A DNA stretch of 36,135 nt from Smittium culicis (taxonomy: Eukaryota > Kickxellomycota > Harpellomycetes > Harpellales > Legeriomycetaceae): assembly GCA_001970855.1 (NCBI GenBank), contig LSSN01001823.1, positions 1 to 36,135 of the forward strand, in the 5' to 3' direction. The position numbers were made by a program, and so were the translations under genes. The notes beneath the pieces are model-generated. The model searched no databases, was not told the origin of the DNA, and saw nothing but the letters and a program-made list of their open reading frames with translations. Position 1 is the first letter of the stretch, and each line of letters opens with the position of its first letter. Shown piece by piece: positions 1 to 14,482 of the stretch.

Positions 1-225
1 TTACAATGTTATATCAAGAAGCGTAAAATGTAGTTTCGGTTAGCTGAATTTTAAAGATATATAGAAAGCCCCTTAAAGAAGACGTAATATAATGAAAATA
101 TAATTTATTATAAGTGATAATAGTTAATAAATAAAATCTATTAATTCCCCTTAAGGAATACATATAAAATAACTTTATAAATATTGGAGTTCAAATATTG
201 GTTTTGCTTAGGTGCTTAGAGTTGA
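1..225. other. AT-rich 3' flank of the Raptor gene
   Basis: Nothing coding is seen here. It is AT-rich sequence just past the stop codon of the minus-strand Raptor gene and should contain its 3' UTR and polyadenylation region. Confidence 0.5.
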
Positions 226-3200
226 TCAGTTACTTAATGTGTATATGCTACCGTCTTCTTGAGCAATGCATATTTTAGGTAAGTAAGGGTGAAAAGAAAT
301 ATGATTTATTGATGAATCGTCCATTGATGCTACAAACTCAAACATATCTTTCGATACATCTGCATAACCTCCAGAGTTCATTGGAAGCTGGTTGTACGAA
401 TTTGGTTTCTTATGATTGGATATCGAAGATAGTCCACTATTTGACCGGTGAATTGTTTTTCCCATGGGAGGGGGTGTCAATCCTGCGCTCCTTCTATTTA
501 TATTAATATTATTAGAACCCATGTCAGGCTTTTTAAAGCTGCCGACATTTAACCTATTTTCAATATTCGGGTTATGAGAATCATTAACAGCAGAATCTGA
601 AATTTTAATATTTCCACTGACCAAATTTACTGGAATTGAACTATTGATATCAACAGTCTGCTTATAGCTGCCATTTGTTCTATTTCCATAGCTACTTAAA
701 AGTCCCAAGTTTTCTGTTATAGATAAGAGTCCGTCTAAGGAATTTTTTTCAGAATTTGCTGAAAATTCCATCAAATCATATTTCATTCCAAGTACTCTTA
801 GACTATCTACTGATGATAAATAAGCTGAATTGCCAAGTATTTTTGAATATGGGTTAGTCATCGTAGATAAATTTAATGAATTTATAGTTGGGTTATAAGC
901 TAAAGTATCTAATTGCATCGAGTATCCAATTGGTGTTGAACTCTTAATAGGTGAATAGGTGTTATCACTATCCTCTGTTATTGTACTAGTTATAGTATCT
1001 GAATTATGTGTAGAACTAGCTCCGAATATATTAAAATTAGTCTTGAAGGATGAAAAAAGGGATTCAGATGAACTGAAAGTCGAGTCAGGCAACGAATTGA
1101 AGCTACCTAAATTATCTCCTTTGGAATTATATGCCTCAACTGTGTAGTTAGAACTTGTGGCAAAAAATGTAGAATACTTTTGGTTAACCATTCTATTTAA
1201 GGATAAATCATACTCCCTGTGTTTAATAGTCTCAAAATTTAAAATAGAGGCTTTGTTCCTTATATCCCATACAAAAACTGTACCTAAAATTGATGCTGAA
1301 TAAATATTAGTGTCGTTTAAATCCATAAAGAAGCTTGATTGTATTTGGTTTGGATATAAATCTCGCCATGATTGTACTGGAGAGCTATTTGGCGGTAGTC
1401 TCAAGTCATGCATTCTAACAACACCATCTGTATTTCCAACGACCACCAAGTTACCATACTTTTCGACTGAAATGCTGCTAACGCTGCTAAAAAAGAACTT
1501 TGAAGAGATATTGCTTACCATTTGCTCAGAATTAAGGTCCCACACGCTAATATTTTGGCTGTTCTTTGATCCAACAAATAAATTTCCTGTTTGCTGGCAG
1601 AAATCGCTAACAACGCCGCAACCAGTTGACTGACCAAATACATTTTCTTCTGGCAAGTGATAACTAGAATTTTGAGGGCCACCAGAAAAGTGTCTAGACA
1701 AGCTATTAGACCGTAAAGTTTTCTTTTGAGATGGATTAGCTCCAAGGAAGGAGTTTATATTGTTTTTATTAGGAGTTGCACTATTTATAGCTCTAAAAGT
1801 GGTAATTAATTCAGGAACAGGGAATTTTAACCCTTTTATATCAAAGTTATTGCTAGTTAACTGCCTTTGGTGTTGTTCGGAATCGTTGACAGATAGTGTT
1901 GGTGCATAGCTATTAAAAATTCTCACTACACCATCATCATATACATTAAGCAATAAAGTTCTTGATTCAGGATTTACTAGATGCAAGTCTTTTACTGGAG
2001 AAAATATTTCAGATGAGGAATTTATTATGTCATATCTAGATATAATGCTCTTTGTACTGTAATCAATCACGTTAATATCACCACTATGTGTTGCCACTAT
2101 CAAATGTGGACTAATTGGATGGAAAACTGTACAGGTTGGGCCTGGAATTAAGTTAGGGGGCAATATCTCTTCTTTATTTGAAAACTTTTCGTTAAATTTA
2201 TTCTTTCGGTTAAATGAAGATATTTCAATAAATTCAGATTGTATTTTCTTCCTTTCTGACTTAATTAAAAATTCGCTATTTGTTTCAGTGCTAATGCTTA
2301 GTACTAAATCAGACTCCAATATATACGCACCTTCCCAGTCATATATTTGAGACAGGCTAAAGTTTGCTTCAAGTTGTTTTCTAGCATACTCCACCCATGA
2401 ATCTTGTAGCTTCAATGTATTGCCTTTTAATTTAGCCTTTTTTCTTAAAATCTTGCTGCTGTGAGGGTGATCAAGAGTATAGTCTCTAGAGCTTGTGCTA
2501 AGATTGCTATTACCATCTGTTTTAATTGCTTCTGGACTGATATTTAGGATTTTGGTTTTTCCAACGTCGCTATAAATCCCTTGGTTTAGGCTATTCTTCG
2601 GATCTTGAAGCTTGTTCAAATTCTTGTATTCAGAATTTTTAGAAAAGTTGTTAACTTTAGGAGAATACTCCTTGTTAGCGAATCTGTTATTTATAGCAGA
2701 GTCTAAATTTTTAGGATTTCCTTCAGCAAGAATTTTATTAGTCTGCAATCCTTTGTGCAACTGATCGTTTGTGCTGTTAATTTTCTTACCGACGGTAGAG
2801 TTAAGGCTTTTGGTATTTTTTAAAGTTTTCAAACTTAAAGTTGGTGGTGCAAAGCCCGATAAACTTGTTTTAGTGGCCCATGTGTGAATATGATTACTCA
2901 GATTGATTTGAGGAGTTAAAATAAAGTAACAAGAGTGGGTATATGCTTGGAATAACAAATCAATAAGACGCATTGAAGATTGCATTACATCTAAATGCGG
3001 GTCACTTGACAAAACTAAAAGGGCTTTGTAAAATTTAACCATATAATTTGTCACCAGTAAAGGGCATATTATATTCTCTGGCGAATTTTTAGACGAACTT
3101 GCATTTTTTTCTAAATGATTGTATATATATGAAATGTCAGAGCCAGTTTCCTTGGCAGAAACAACTGAAATAGCTCTGATAAACTCTACTATGTAGCTAT

Positions 3201-6200
3201 GGATTATAGAGCTTCCTATTATATTTACCACTTCTTTTCTGACCATAGGACTACCATCTTGTGAAGCTGATAAAACAGCTTCCCAGAGCATAATTTCAGT
3301 GCTACGAGCTTTTTGTGCCACTTTGAAGTTGTAAGAAGTGTTATTTTTTTTATTCGGGTTGGATGAATTAGGCTTTGAAGTAGCATGGTTTACAGGATCC
3401 TTTCCTTTTACTTTGATATTAACCAAGTTTTCTGTGTAGTTTTTATTATGACTAACGGAGCTGAAATTTTTGAAAGAATTTTCTAATTCTTCTAGGCTGT
3501 TGGAGTCTTCATTAGAAAGTGATTCCCAATAATTGCTAAATTTCATATCTACCAAAATATCTATAAACTCATCAGGTTCGGAAACTTTTCCTTCAGATAA
3601 GACTCTAAGCCCCTTTAAAAGAGAGCCTATAGCATGAATAGAAGCTGATCTAACACGCTGCTCTTTATGGAATGCAAGAGGTATGAGAAGCTCAGAAATA
3701 TCCTTAACACTAGTTTCAGTTTCAATTTCTTCTATTTTCTCTTTTAGGTAAGGATCGTTTATATCGCTGATATTCGAATATTCAATATGACTAGAGTTAA
3801 ACCTAGTGTTTTTCAAATAAGCAGATAATAAAGAATCTTTTTTGGCATTAATAACACATTCGCGATAAGTAATAGCCATCCATTGAGCTTCTAAATAATT
3901 GTCTAGCACTGCGCTAAGGGTCAAGATCGCCCAGACTTTTAGTTGTGCCAATTCTGTAGTTTCATCATCAGGGCGAGTTAAATGAGTGTAAATATAATTT
4001 AGAGTTTCGTCTTTAAAGACGGCTGCTTGGGCGCTTTTTCCGAGTTTGCAGAACATACAAAGAACAAAACAAGCAGCAGTAGAAACAACATTTAGTGTTT
4101 TCATATCTTTTAGCAGCCTAACTTTAGCTTCAGAGTTTAATTCGGGCTGACTTTCGTCAAGAGATGAAGAAATTTCAACGTTAGGATCATTACTTTTTTG
4201 AGATGAAATAAACTCGCTTTGGCGAATATCATGATAGAATCTCTCAGCCTCGGCTGAAGATTGACCAAGATAATTAATAAAATAGCGATAACCGTCATTT
4301 TTTAGTAGCTCTTTAGAGCAATCAGGGTCGCCAGCAACCAATTTTGCCCAAACTAGTATTAACAGACCAGTAATTTCGTTTGTAGCACTTCCAAGCAATT
4401 TTACAATGAATGGAGATATACCAATTGCATAGGCAAGATCAACAGCCCAAGGACCCAAAATGAGAAAACTATACAATAGAGCAAGCGCATTATGCCGATA
4501 ATTTTGGGATAGTAAAACTTGTAGTACTACAGGAAGCTCTAATGGTGGTTCTAAACCAGAAGGCGCGCCTAGCGATAAAGAGCGAATTCCGCCAGCTCTA
4601 CGGCCATCTACTTCAGTTTCAGAGTCTTTTGTGGATAAAGAGTTAACTGCAGATAAATGGGAGACAACAATTGATTTAGCGTGGTGTAGCCATAAATCAA
4701 ATGCATCTAATTGGTTAAGAAAATACTTTGAGTGATCATATTTATGCTTGTCAAGGTTTATTTTTAGTGCAATTTGTTTAAAATCTAAAGGGCTTCTATG
4801 GTCAGCAACGAAACTTTGAGCAGATCTGATGAATTGTTGTACACAAGAATCCACTTCTAAATCCCAAGTTTCCCACTGGGTATGTAAGTGGGTTGGGGGA
4901 AATTTAGGATAAGAAACGGGGTGACATCCGTAGTACCTCATAATTCTGTCAGACAAGATAAAATTCCTGCATAAAGAGGCGACCATGACATCTTGCCTAA
5001 ACAACTGTCTAAATAAATCTCTTGGTAGTATATCCCAAGCTATAGTGTCTGTTATAGAGGTAAATATCCAAGTTAGCTCGCCCAAAGGGGTTCTTCTTTC
5101 ACGGGGAGTTCCAGGAATTTTAAAGCCTGAATCAAAGAATTGCTTCATGAATCCGCCTTTTCTCATTACGTGGAATTTAAGAGCGGTTTCTATTGGATTA
5201 GTTAGACAAGCAGTAAAGAGATCTGAAGGGATTCCGGGGTTGAGGGGCAATTCTTCAAATCTCTTAGTTGCGCCCAAGTGAATTTCGTTTTTGTAAAGCG
5301 ATAGAAAGTTAGGCATGGGGTTTTTTTCGTAGTATTTTTTGCTTTCAGGGTCAGCGCTATTTAATTGGGCTTGTTTACGTTTGTTGTATAAAATTTCAGT
5401 TTCTTTAGCTTTTATTTCAGCGGCAGCTTCGAAGGCCATTATTACAGATTCAGAGTTAGAAATATCCCAAACATAAAGGGCGGGGCAACCTACCCAGGTT
5501 GAGAGTTCAATTGCAGAGAGAGGAATATACTGTGAGAAAGATTTATTGAATACCCAAATATCACCACCAGCAGAAGGTTTAGGGACACCGTGGCCATTAT
5601 AATGGAATAGCATTCTATCATCTTTTATTTCTTGGCGAACATGGGTTACTAGACGCTTAAAATCTTCATAAGCGGGATCCAAAGCGACACGAAAATGGGT
5701 AGTTTTAGATAGATCGTTATAAAACATTTGTAAGTTGTTTCCTATTCTTTCGAGGGGGGATTTTATTTTAATGGGTTTTCCTTTGTTATCTTCGGGGTTA
5801 TTTGATCTATCTTGGTTTGATTTAGGGACAAATTCGTCAGAAACTTTAAAGGGATCAATGCCAGCTTCAATAATTGGGGCATCTTCAGGGCGATAGAAGT
5901 CGGGGGGATCAGTTCCTATATTTAAACAAACAGTTATTATGCCGAAGCTAGTTCTAGTCTTTTCCTGGTTCCTCCATTCACCGACCTGAAGATGAGCGAG
6001 AGATAGGGATCTGGGCTGAGAGTATATGTCATTATATTTTGATAAGTGCTCTGGAGCTATAATGGAAAGAATTGAAGGTTAGGTATTGGAATGGATGATG
6101 GGATATTGTTTAAGGAAGAAAAAAGAAGGAGAATTAAAAAGGGGAGGGAAAATAAATTGGAAAAGACAAATAAAAAAGATTTTGAAGCAAATTCAAGTGA

Positions 6201-6336
6201 AATTTTTAGAGGGATAATGAAAATGTTTATATATTGGAATATATTGAGTGATTACGATAAGATAATGTAAATTTTAGAATGAGGAAAAGAAATTAGAGTT
6301 AAAAGTACCAGAATCAGCATTAAAATCGGTTTCCAT
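226..6336 (-). CDS. KOG1: Raptor/Kog1/Mip1, scaffold subunit of TOR complex 1
   Basis: Raptor recruits substrates to TOR kinase in TORC1, coupling nutrient state to growth at the vacuole/lysosome surface. The long exon 226-6056 starts behind an acceptor ending ATAG. A proposed first exon 6309-6336 (ATG at 6336, reading METDFNADS) joins it in frame over a 252-nt GTACTT..ATAG intron, giving 1952 aa. Seen in order: the RNC caspase-like domain (about 35-330) with CLNIGTDPPD and HYNGHGVPKP; a HEAT array (from about 515) with LPVVLQVLLSQ and LGPWAVDLA; a Ser/Asn/Lys-rich linker (about 1070-1270); and a C-terminal WD40 propeller (about 1310-1952) broken by low-complexity loops. The family's VYDCSNAG segment reads VWDISNSE here, so the Cys is Ile; Raptor is a pseudo-caspase anyway. 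It is longer than the usual 1300-1560 aa. Identity is certain; the first exon is tentative because of its unusual donor and long intron. Confidence 0.95.
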
Positions 6337-9300
6337 AATTCATGGGTTTTGTTGTGAGTGATAGATTGCGAATATAAATTATCCTGGGTTGATATAAAAG
6401 TGGAAAGAGCAAAGAAGTAATCGGTAACTTGTGATTTAAGGAAGGGCGTGTGGTAGAGATTTTCGGTGAAATTTATAAAGAGGTTGGATGGTAAGAATAA
6501 GATAATTTAGAGGAGGATATTCTAGAATAAAAATACCGTAGTGAGAAGGTCCTAAACAGAACTACTTATATGAAATTCCTTCTTTATTATATTTGACTGT
6601 AAAACTAAAAATGAGTCTATGGAGCTAAAACTATATAAATATTTGCTTGCAGATTTAATAAAAGTTGTCTTTGAAGGTTCATTAAAACGTGTCTAAAAGT
6701 TGAGTGTCTTGTCAAAGGAAATATTGAGCTATAAAAGAAAAGCTTTTTAGTATCCCTTTTCAGCATAGAGGCGGGGGTCAGCTTTGGAAGTATGGCCAAT
6801 CATTCAACGCGCACCTTGATTTATATTGTCTATAGGCTATTAATTACGCGCATTAATACAAAAAAAAACACTCCAGCTATTACTTGCTGCCAGTAATATC
6901 AAACATTTGTGATGGGGGTCAAAGCGAGTACTCCAAATAGGCCAAAATAGGTTAAATTTCGCCAACCTTATAGCCTGATACGAAAAAGTGTCAAATAAGC
7001 TGGCTGGACTAACTAAAATTACTAACAGTAATAAAAGAATAAATCGGCCGTACTAACAATAAAGTAAAAAGACTTCAAGTTTCCATAAAAATCTGAAGTA
7101 AATTAGAAAATTATAAAACTTGCGCTAAAAAACAGAATGTCAAAATAATGAGAGTTCTCCCGAAAAAAAATCTAATCGTCTTTTGCTCAGAGGCTCCCCT
7201 TATCCCCTTAATCTTTTTTTTTTTTATAGTTAGAGACTTTATAAAGTTAGAATCAAAGCTTAAAACTTGATTAATCCTATGACACCATTCCTTTTAGGTT
7301 AGATTCGATTAGCCTATTATTATACATACTAATCAATACTTGTCCTTATTAGAAAAATTAAAATCTAGCTATTGTCCAATGCTTGATCATGTGATTTCCT
7401 AAACTGCCCATATGTTCCGCCATTGGCTTAATCTACCCCAACTATGTGAATCAAAATGTTCAAGTTATAACTGGAATGGAAATACGAAGCTTATCCGCAT
7501 ATTATCACGATAGAAAACCAACCCCTTTACATTGAAAATCACTTTATACAGCCTGCTTGTTGGAATCCAGCAAAGTAAACCAAGTGCCAAATTGTCGCAA
7601 TTTACTACACGTAATCAACACTTCATTTTACGACGCTTTATTGCATCCAAAAATCCTTAAATTTATATACAAAGATCAGTATAACCCAGCACCAAACCAC
7701 AATAAATCTCATTTTAAAATAATTTATAAGGTTATTTGCGAGCCACTTAGTTCAAAATTTCCTAATTAACACTTATTATTCTTAATTACTCAGTATATAA
7801 TCATTATATACTATTGAAAAAATATCTATATCAATACACGGCATAAATATAACCTCAAATTTCATTCTAAATAATATAATTTACATTTACCAAAAACTAA
7901 CGTATATAGATTCAATCTCCTATTTTTACCCTATAAAAGAAAAATATCATTTTCCAATTTACTTTTACTCTATCAAACAATCGTCCTTATACTAAATATA
8001 TTTTATTTTACTTTTAACTGAAAATTTAATTGCCACCACAGTCATAATATGAACTAATCGTTTTACTTTCATTAACAAATGCTATTAAAGACATTATATC
8101 TTTAATAAAAATAACAATAAATAACTCAATTGAACTACGTTAATATTCAAGTAAAATATAAATAAACTAAATTATTATATTACTTAGTTATCTTCACTAT
8201 ACTATCTCAAATAAATTATAACGAATAAAAATTGGATTAAGAGTAACATATACGATCTAAACAAGCAAATAATGGTATCTCAATTAAAGTTAATTACATA
8301 ACACAAAATATTTATTATAATACGTACATCAGATAATATTCAATATTTAGCAAATAAATACAATACCTCATATCAAACAAAATATCACTTTGGAAGAGCA
8401 AACGCCAAAATTAATTATAGATCCCACTTACCTACCCTCTTTCAGCCACTTTTTTCTTTTTTTTACTTATCTATGCAATTTAAAAAGCATCTTTAATTTT
8501 TTTTACTTATTTCTAAGTGAAATACTGGTGGCCAAGATTTTAAACCCTCCTTAATTCTCTGAAAAATTATGTGATTTAATAGTAAATGCACTTTTCGATT
8601 TAGTATCGTAGGGTAACTCTACGGCCGAGTGAAAATAGAATATACACAATTTTGATATCAAAATTCGATGAAAAAAATAATAATTATAAATTACAATCTT
8701 CCAATCAAGAAAAATATAGATAATGATAACGAAAATAAATGATGTGAAAAAAGGGATATCGTCATTTGTTAATGAAATTTTACACCTTTTCTCTTTTTAC
8801 AAAGACTAAACAGTACAACCAATAGAATCCGAATAATAAAACTAAAAAGAATAAATAAATAGGAAAAACAAACATCTGATTGTTAAACTATAGATCGATT
8901 TTGTTTAGAAATGAAGGGGAAAAAACAATAGACTATATGAAATTTGTATATAGCCAGTAAAGAGGGATTATTGACCCCCCGGCAGCCCCTAGAAATAAAA
9001 TAAATAGTAGTTTTAAAATTTATTTAGTCATTTCTTATCTTTTGAATAGTCATTTTTTTAAAGTTAATAAAACAAAAGTAAAATCATAAAAAAAGGGGGG
9101 AAATAGATAAAAAGTAAATAAGGACAAACTTAAAGCTCGTACCTTTGAAAATCTAAATTTTTGGAAATTATATTTGGAAAATCATTCAACTTTTAAACGG
9201 AACTCCCCCCCCTCCAATTATACCCTTAAAATTATCTTGAAATTAAAACCTTAAAAGAGTATACATATCTTGTACCTTTATAGATCATTCTCTAATAATC

Positions 9301-10740
9301 AAACATACAAAGTGAATAAATTCGAAGCGATTGAATTCCTCAATCTTTATTAAATATAAGTATTTACTATATTAAATTCCTTAATTGAAATTAAATGTAA
9401 AGGTACCCAAATTCACCACATTATTATAATATTAATTTCAATAAAAACCTTAGCATATTCAATTAAATATTTATTAAGTCGCATGCTTTTAATTTTCTAA
9501 TAATGATATATACAAATCTTCTTTAATTCGAGCATTAATTATTTAACTTTTAATTTCTTAATCGCTAATTGAAATATCTTCAAACACAAGATAAATTGTA
9601 CTTCATATTAAAAATATCCCTTAAATAACCACTTCAAATATATAACGAATATATCTTTAAAATATTAATAAATATTTAATAACGAATTAATAAAAATTAA
9701 TTGAAATTTTATAAGTAAATATATTTAATTGAATAAATATACCCATCTTTCATATTTTAGCAGTAAAAAAAAAGCATTATATCAATCTTAAGACTTTTTA
9801 CTTTAAAAGGTAACTAATTACTCGATATAAATATTTATCTTTTATCATATATACTACTATAGCTTAATTAAACTTTTCACTTACTGATACCCATTCATTG
9901 TTATTATTTAACATCTATTAGATTGATTAATAGAGTTTTAAATTTTACATTAATTCCATTCAATAAAATTTTATTTACGCTAGTCTCAAATCAACATCAA
10001 GGGAAAAAAAAATTTTTTTATCTTTTATTTCGTAAACCCATTTTTACTCTCGAATTATTATTTCATTTTGAGCTTTGATAATTACCTTCAAATCCTCACC
10101 ATAAAAAATACTATAAAAAAATTACTACCCAAAATTCCGTGATCCTAATCTATAAAAATTGAAAGATTTTAATGTTTATTAAAATAAAAAATGTACAAAT
10201 ATATTTCCATAACTAAAAATTTCACTTTTACATTTATTAAAATGATTTTGTAAATTTTAATATATTATTTGTATGATATAAGCATTAAATAAAATGTACT
10301 ATAACTAAATAAATTTTCTTTAAATAGTTCCTATTATACTTTACAAGTCAACTTTAAATAAGTTCAAATTTTAAAATTTAATTATAAATCTCTAATATAC
10401 GCGTTTTAATCCTTTATGTGGCCATATTTGATTTTTATTAGCTTTTTTTTAACTTTTTATCGTTAGTGACTGCATTTTATATGTAAAAAAATTAGCTACA
10501 TTATCATCAAATGTTTTTTTGTATTAATTTATTATAGAATTTCTTGGCCATTAAATATTGATATAAAAAATATCTAATAATGATAAAAACATCAAATTAG
10601 ATTTACTTGATTTTTTTTTAAATATTATATTTATATATTTAGAATCGTGTATCATAAGTTATAAATATTTTTTCTTCATCACATTCATATGTCAATATAT
10701 ATTTGAGAATATGATGCGATTAAATTTTCTTATTATTTTA
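6337..10740. other. Left part of the gene desert: Raptor upstream region and AT-rich spacer
   Basis: No gene is supported on either strand. The first kilobase (to about 7600) is less AT-biased and is the likely Raptor promoter region; it holds CCAAT-type motifs (for example GGCCAATC near 6793) but no diagnostic site. The rest is A/T homopolymer-rich with dense stops in all frames. Confidence 0.5.
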
Positions 10741-10757
10741 AAATTCAAAAAAAAAAA

Positions 10758-10789
10758 ACATACATACATACATACATACATACATACAT
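10758..10789. repeat. (ACAT)8 microsatellite
   Basis: Eight perfect tandem ACAT units directly follow a run of 12 A residues. It lies in non-coding AT-rich spacer and is probably a slippage-derived, length-variable locus. Confidence 0.95.
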
Positions 10790-13700
10790 TTTGTGGGAAA
10801 TAAATCTTTGAATCACTTTTTATTTTTAAAATTTTGATATTTTATTTTATTTTATTTTCAATAATGTGTATTAATATGAGAAAACAGTATAATATTAACT
10901 TAAACATTTTAAACCAAAAATTTCTAACAAAAATTTTCATTTTTTTCAAATTTCATAGATTTTATATTCTTTTTTGAAATAGTTTTATTATAATTTTGGC
11001 TATTTTTTGCATATCAGAAAGTCCTCACTATTTATAATAAGCTAAGATTATTTAACGGCTAATTGAAAACGTATTACATTTTTAATTATTTAATGGTCTG
11101 AGATGATTACAAAATACATTGGCTATTGAGTCCAGAGTTAAGAAATCATATTTAATTAGCCTTTATGATAAAATTTTCTATGGTATAAGTTAATTTTTAT
11201 AAGATTTTTATATATTGAAATTTTTTAATATTTAAGAATTAATATCAAGGGCCTAAAATTGAAAATTTTCTAGATATTTATCAAGCTAATTTCTAGCTTT
11301 TATACTACTTAATATTTCAGATAATCTCCTGTTTCAATGAGCTGAAATTATGTATATTTTTTTATCTAATAAAATTTAGAACGAAATTCAAGTGACCAAA
11401 AAAAAAATTGTATAAAAAATAATTTTATTTATTTATTGACTATATTCAATTAAAAAATTTCAACAGATACTTTCTTATAATAAAATTATCACACAATTAG
11501 CTTAATAAAAATTTTCTAGGTTTTTACTTTTTCTATTAGTTTACGATATTCACATAGATTTCAATGTGAATGTATAAAAGAGTGAGTTTGCCTTTTTGAG
11601 GATTATTTATTATTAATTTTATAAAAAAACTTTTAAATTAAGTAAAAAAGAATTCTCATATATAGATATAAGAAGTTTCTTGGTACCCAAAATTAATTAA
11701 TTTACTCATAAAAAAATATAAATTATATAAATAGTGAAATAATTTATTCGTCGCCGAATTCAATAGTAAAACATTTAAAAATTCAACCAGATGAAAGCTT
11801 GTGCTGTTGAATATGACCGAACAGATGACTGCTGCAGCAAAATTTTATGATTTCCCTTGTGGAACCACATCTTTATAAATGGGGTTTCTGGATAAACTTT
11901 TATAATATTTGAATAAAGCCGAAGACACATTGGTATATTAATATTCAGATCTAAGATGATATTTAATGATAAGAAATAGTTTTCTTAAGATCGAAATGCC
12001 CTGCTATGATTAGGGTCTTAATTTATGTACTTTTATAAGTGTGCAAAACCAAAATTTTGAAAATTTAAACTATTCTATATTGGGAATAGCGATTAATTAT
12101 GAGTACCATATAGAAACAGGATAAAATAATTATTTTAGTACTGCCCGAGAGAATCTCTGTGAAAATTTTCAGCTTTTGGCAGTAATTCTAATTTTTTCCG
12201 TATAGAAGCTTATTTCAGGAGATTCAGTTCTATCAGTAATAATTTTTGCAAGAAAAATGTTTTTTATTAACCCTGTTAGATATATTCTCAAACTAAGAAC
12301 TTCATGATATCAATAAATTCGATTTTGAAGATGCTAGCTTAATTCTATGACCTTCTGAAACTTCAGCCATCTAGCCAAATTTAAGAAATTCCTATGTGTA
12401 TCTTTCGGTTGATATATTGATTCCATTCCCCCTTTATTAACGCAGTAAGTAGACCAGAAGAGGAATTTGTTAGTATCAGAACATTAGTTTGTATATATTT
12501 TTTATTATAATTTAGTTTTATAATATCTGTTATTTTTATCGTACCAATAAAATTTGATATTTAAAAAAAAGAGACGAGATATTTATTATCCAAAAATCAA
12601 AAAAACTATAGTTTAAAATTTTAGGTTCATTATTATTGTTTTTCAATTAAAATTTAGACATTATTTTTATTATAAAACTAAAATAATTAAATAGTAGGGA
12701 TTTTGATGAATTATAATTATAAAATTATAAAAATTTATCTATTAAAATCTTATTTAAAGGGAAAAAATGTAAATTTATTTTTATTAGAAATAGTATTGAA
12801 ATACTTTCTTAGGCGAAAATATGTTACTTTAGTTGTGCAAAATCTCAGCGCTATATAGTGAATATAGGTTGAACTTGGATGATGATATAAATTGTATAAG
12901 TTTTGAATTTTAATCTTACCAGAATTATACATAATAGCCAATCAAATAGATATTTTTAATTTTATAGCATTAAATCTCTAAATAAACGAATTTTACAGAG
13001 TAATTATCAATTTTAAAGTTAATGAATTGAAAATATTAGTTGTTTGCAACTATATAAATAGATAATATATTTCAATGGATTTAATTTACATCTCATTTTA
13101 TATATTTAAACAAAAAAAATTATATCTTGATAATATCTTCGTATTTAAGAATAATTTATCAGGAAATAAACCCTTGATAATACTAATTAAAATGTGATTA
13201 TATTTAATATCTTCAAGTTACTATATTTCACAATAAAAAAAAGCTAATAAATCTGATCATAAGGATACAAATTAATCAAACTTTGTATTCATATATCATG
13301 TTTTTACTATATATTTAACTTGATTTTATTTTACATCAAAATAATTAAATTTAGACAGATATCGTAAAAATTCCTAGAAAACACCAATTTTAACGGTAAA
13401 AATTTGATAACCTAAAACTATAAAAACCTAAATGATGAATTTTGACCTAATTAAGAAAGAATAATTGAATAATCTGAATATAATAAATATTAGATTTTAA
13501 TTCTTTAATTCTTTAATTATAATTTATATCGACATATATAGAGTTTTATGGCCGGTTTTTTAGCCAAATATTTCATAATAATATAATACAGTATAGTATA
13601 GCTAAAAAAATTTCATAATTTGATATCAAGTTGGTTATTCAATATATTATTAAAAAATATTTTTTATCAGTATATTTATTACAAAATTGTATTTTATCGT

Positions 13701-14377
13701 GCCTATGGAAATTTTATTGATTTTTTCCCGCAAATGATTTATTTATTATCAAAATTAAAATTGATTAGGCATTTTATCGATTAGATCACACGAACTGAGA
13801 TAAAATATGAAGTAAACTTTTACTATTAAAAATGTTATTAAACAAAATTGTGTAAAATAAATTTCAATTTCAATTTTATTATTATTAGAAATTAAACCGT
13901 TTTAATACTAATTAATAAATGTAAAATCCATAAATTTTAAAAATTTATTATTTCATATTATAAAAAATGAAACATTTAATAATTGATATGGATAAATTTA
14001 ATAAAATTCAAATATAATAGTTATAGTTATCATTAATATTCAAATTGTATCAACAAGATAATTGATAATGGTTAGAAAATTATCAGAAAATCCAAATTAA
14101 AATTAAACCAATTTAATTAATCTTTTTCTTTAATAGTCAATTCAGAGAATAGTTTGATGGTTTTTTGAATATTTCAAAATAGGTAAATATTCAAAAATAA
14201 TGAAAAATATTACAACTATGTTCATATTTTACAAGGAATAAAAAACAATAAATAAAAAATTTTCAAGTTTTTAATCCTTATACTCCTATAATACTCAAAG
14301 AATTTTTATTATGATCTAAATACCGATTATTTATCCTAATATTTAATAAATATATTAAATTTCATCATGATCTTTCC
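10790..14377. other. Middle of the gene desert, with one higher-complexity island
   Basis: Mostly AT-rich sequence with stops in every frame. Between about 11790 and 12480 the composition becomes visibly more balanced, with short coding-like stretches broken by stops. This could be an old transposon or pseudogene relic, but no motif is recognisable. Nothing else is seen. Confidence 0.4.
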
Positions 14378-14482
14378 GTATCTTGTATCTTGTATCTTGT
14401 ATCTTGTATCTTGTATCTTGTATCTTGTATCTTGTATCTTGTATCTTGTATCTTGTATCTTGTATCTTGTATCTTGTATCTT
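14378..14482. repeat. Perfect heptanucleotide minisatellite (GTATCTT)15
   Basis: Fifteen uninterrupted copies of GTATCTT span 105 bp, with no substitution between copies. The array ends abruptly on both sides in ordinary AT-rich DNA. There are no spacers between units, so it is not CRISPR-like. The unit is not the TTAGGG type of telomere repeat. Perfect identity suggests recent expansion. Confidence 0.97.

Noticed and set aside
309..506. Short plus-strand ORFs over the Raptor gene (also near 959-1147, 1310-1633 and 4985-5281)
   Set aside because: They are antisense shadows of the continuous Raptor reading frame and have no family-like sequence.
7557..7769. 70-codon plus-strand ORF upstream of Raptor
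   Set aside because: No ATG at the start, no recognisable family, and stops all around.
14378..14482. Heptamer array as a CRISPR or telomere repeat
   Set aside because: There are no spacers between units and the unit is not a telomere-type G-rich repeat.
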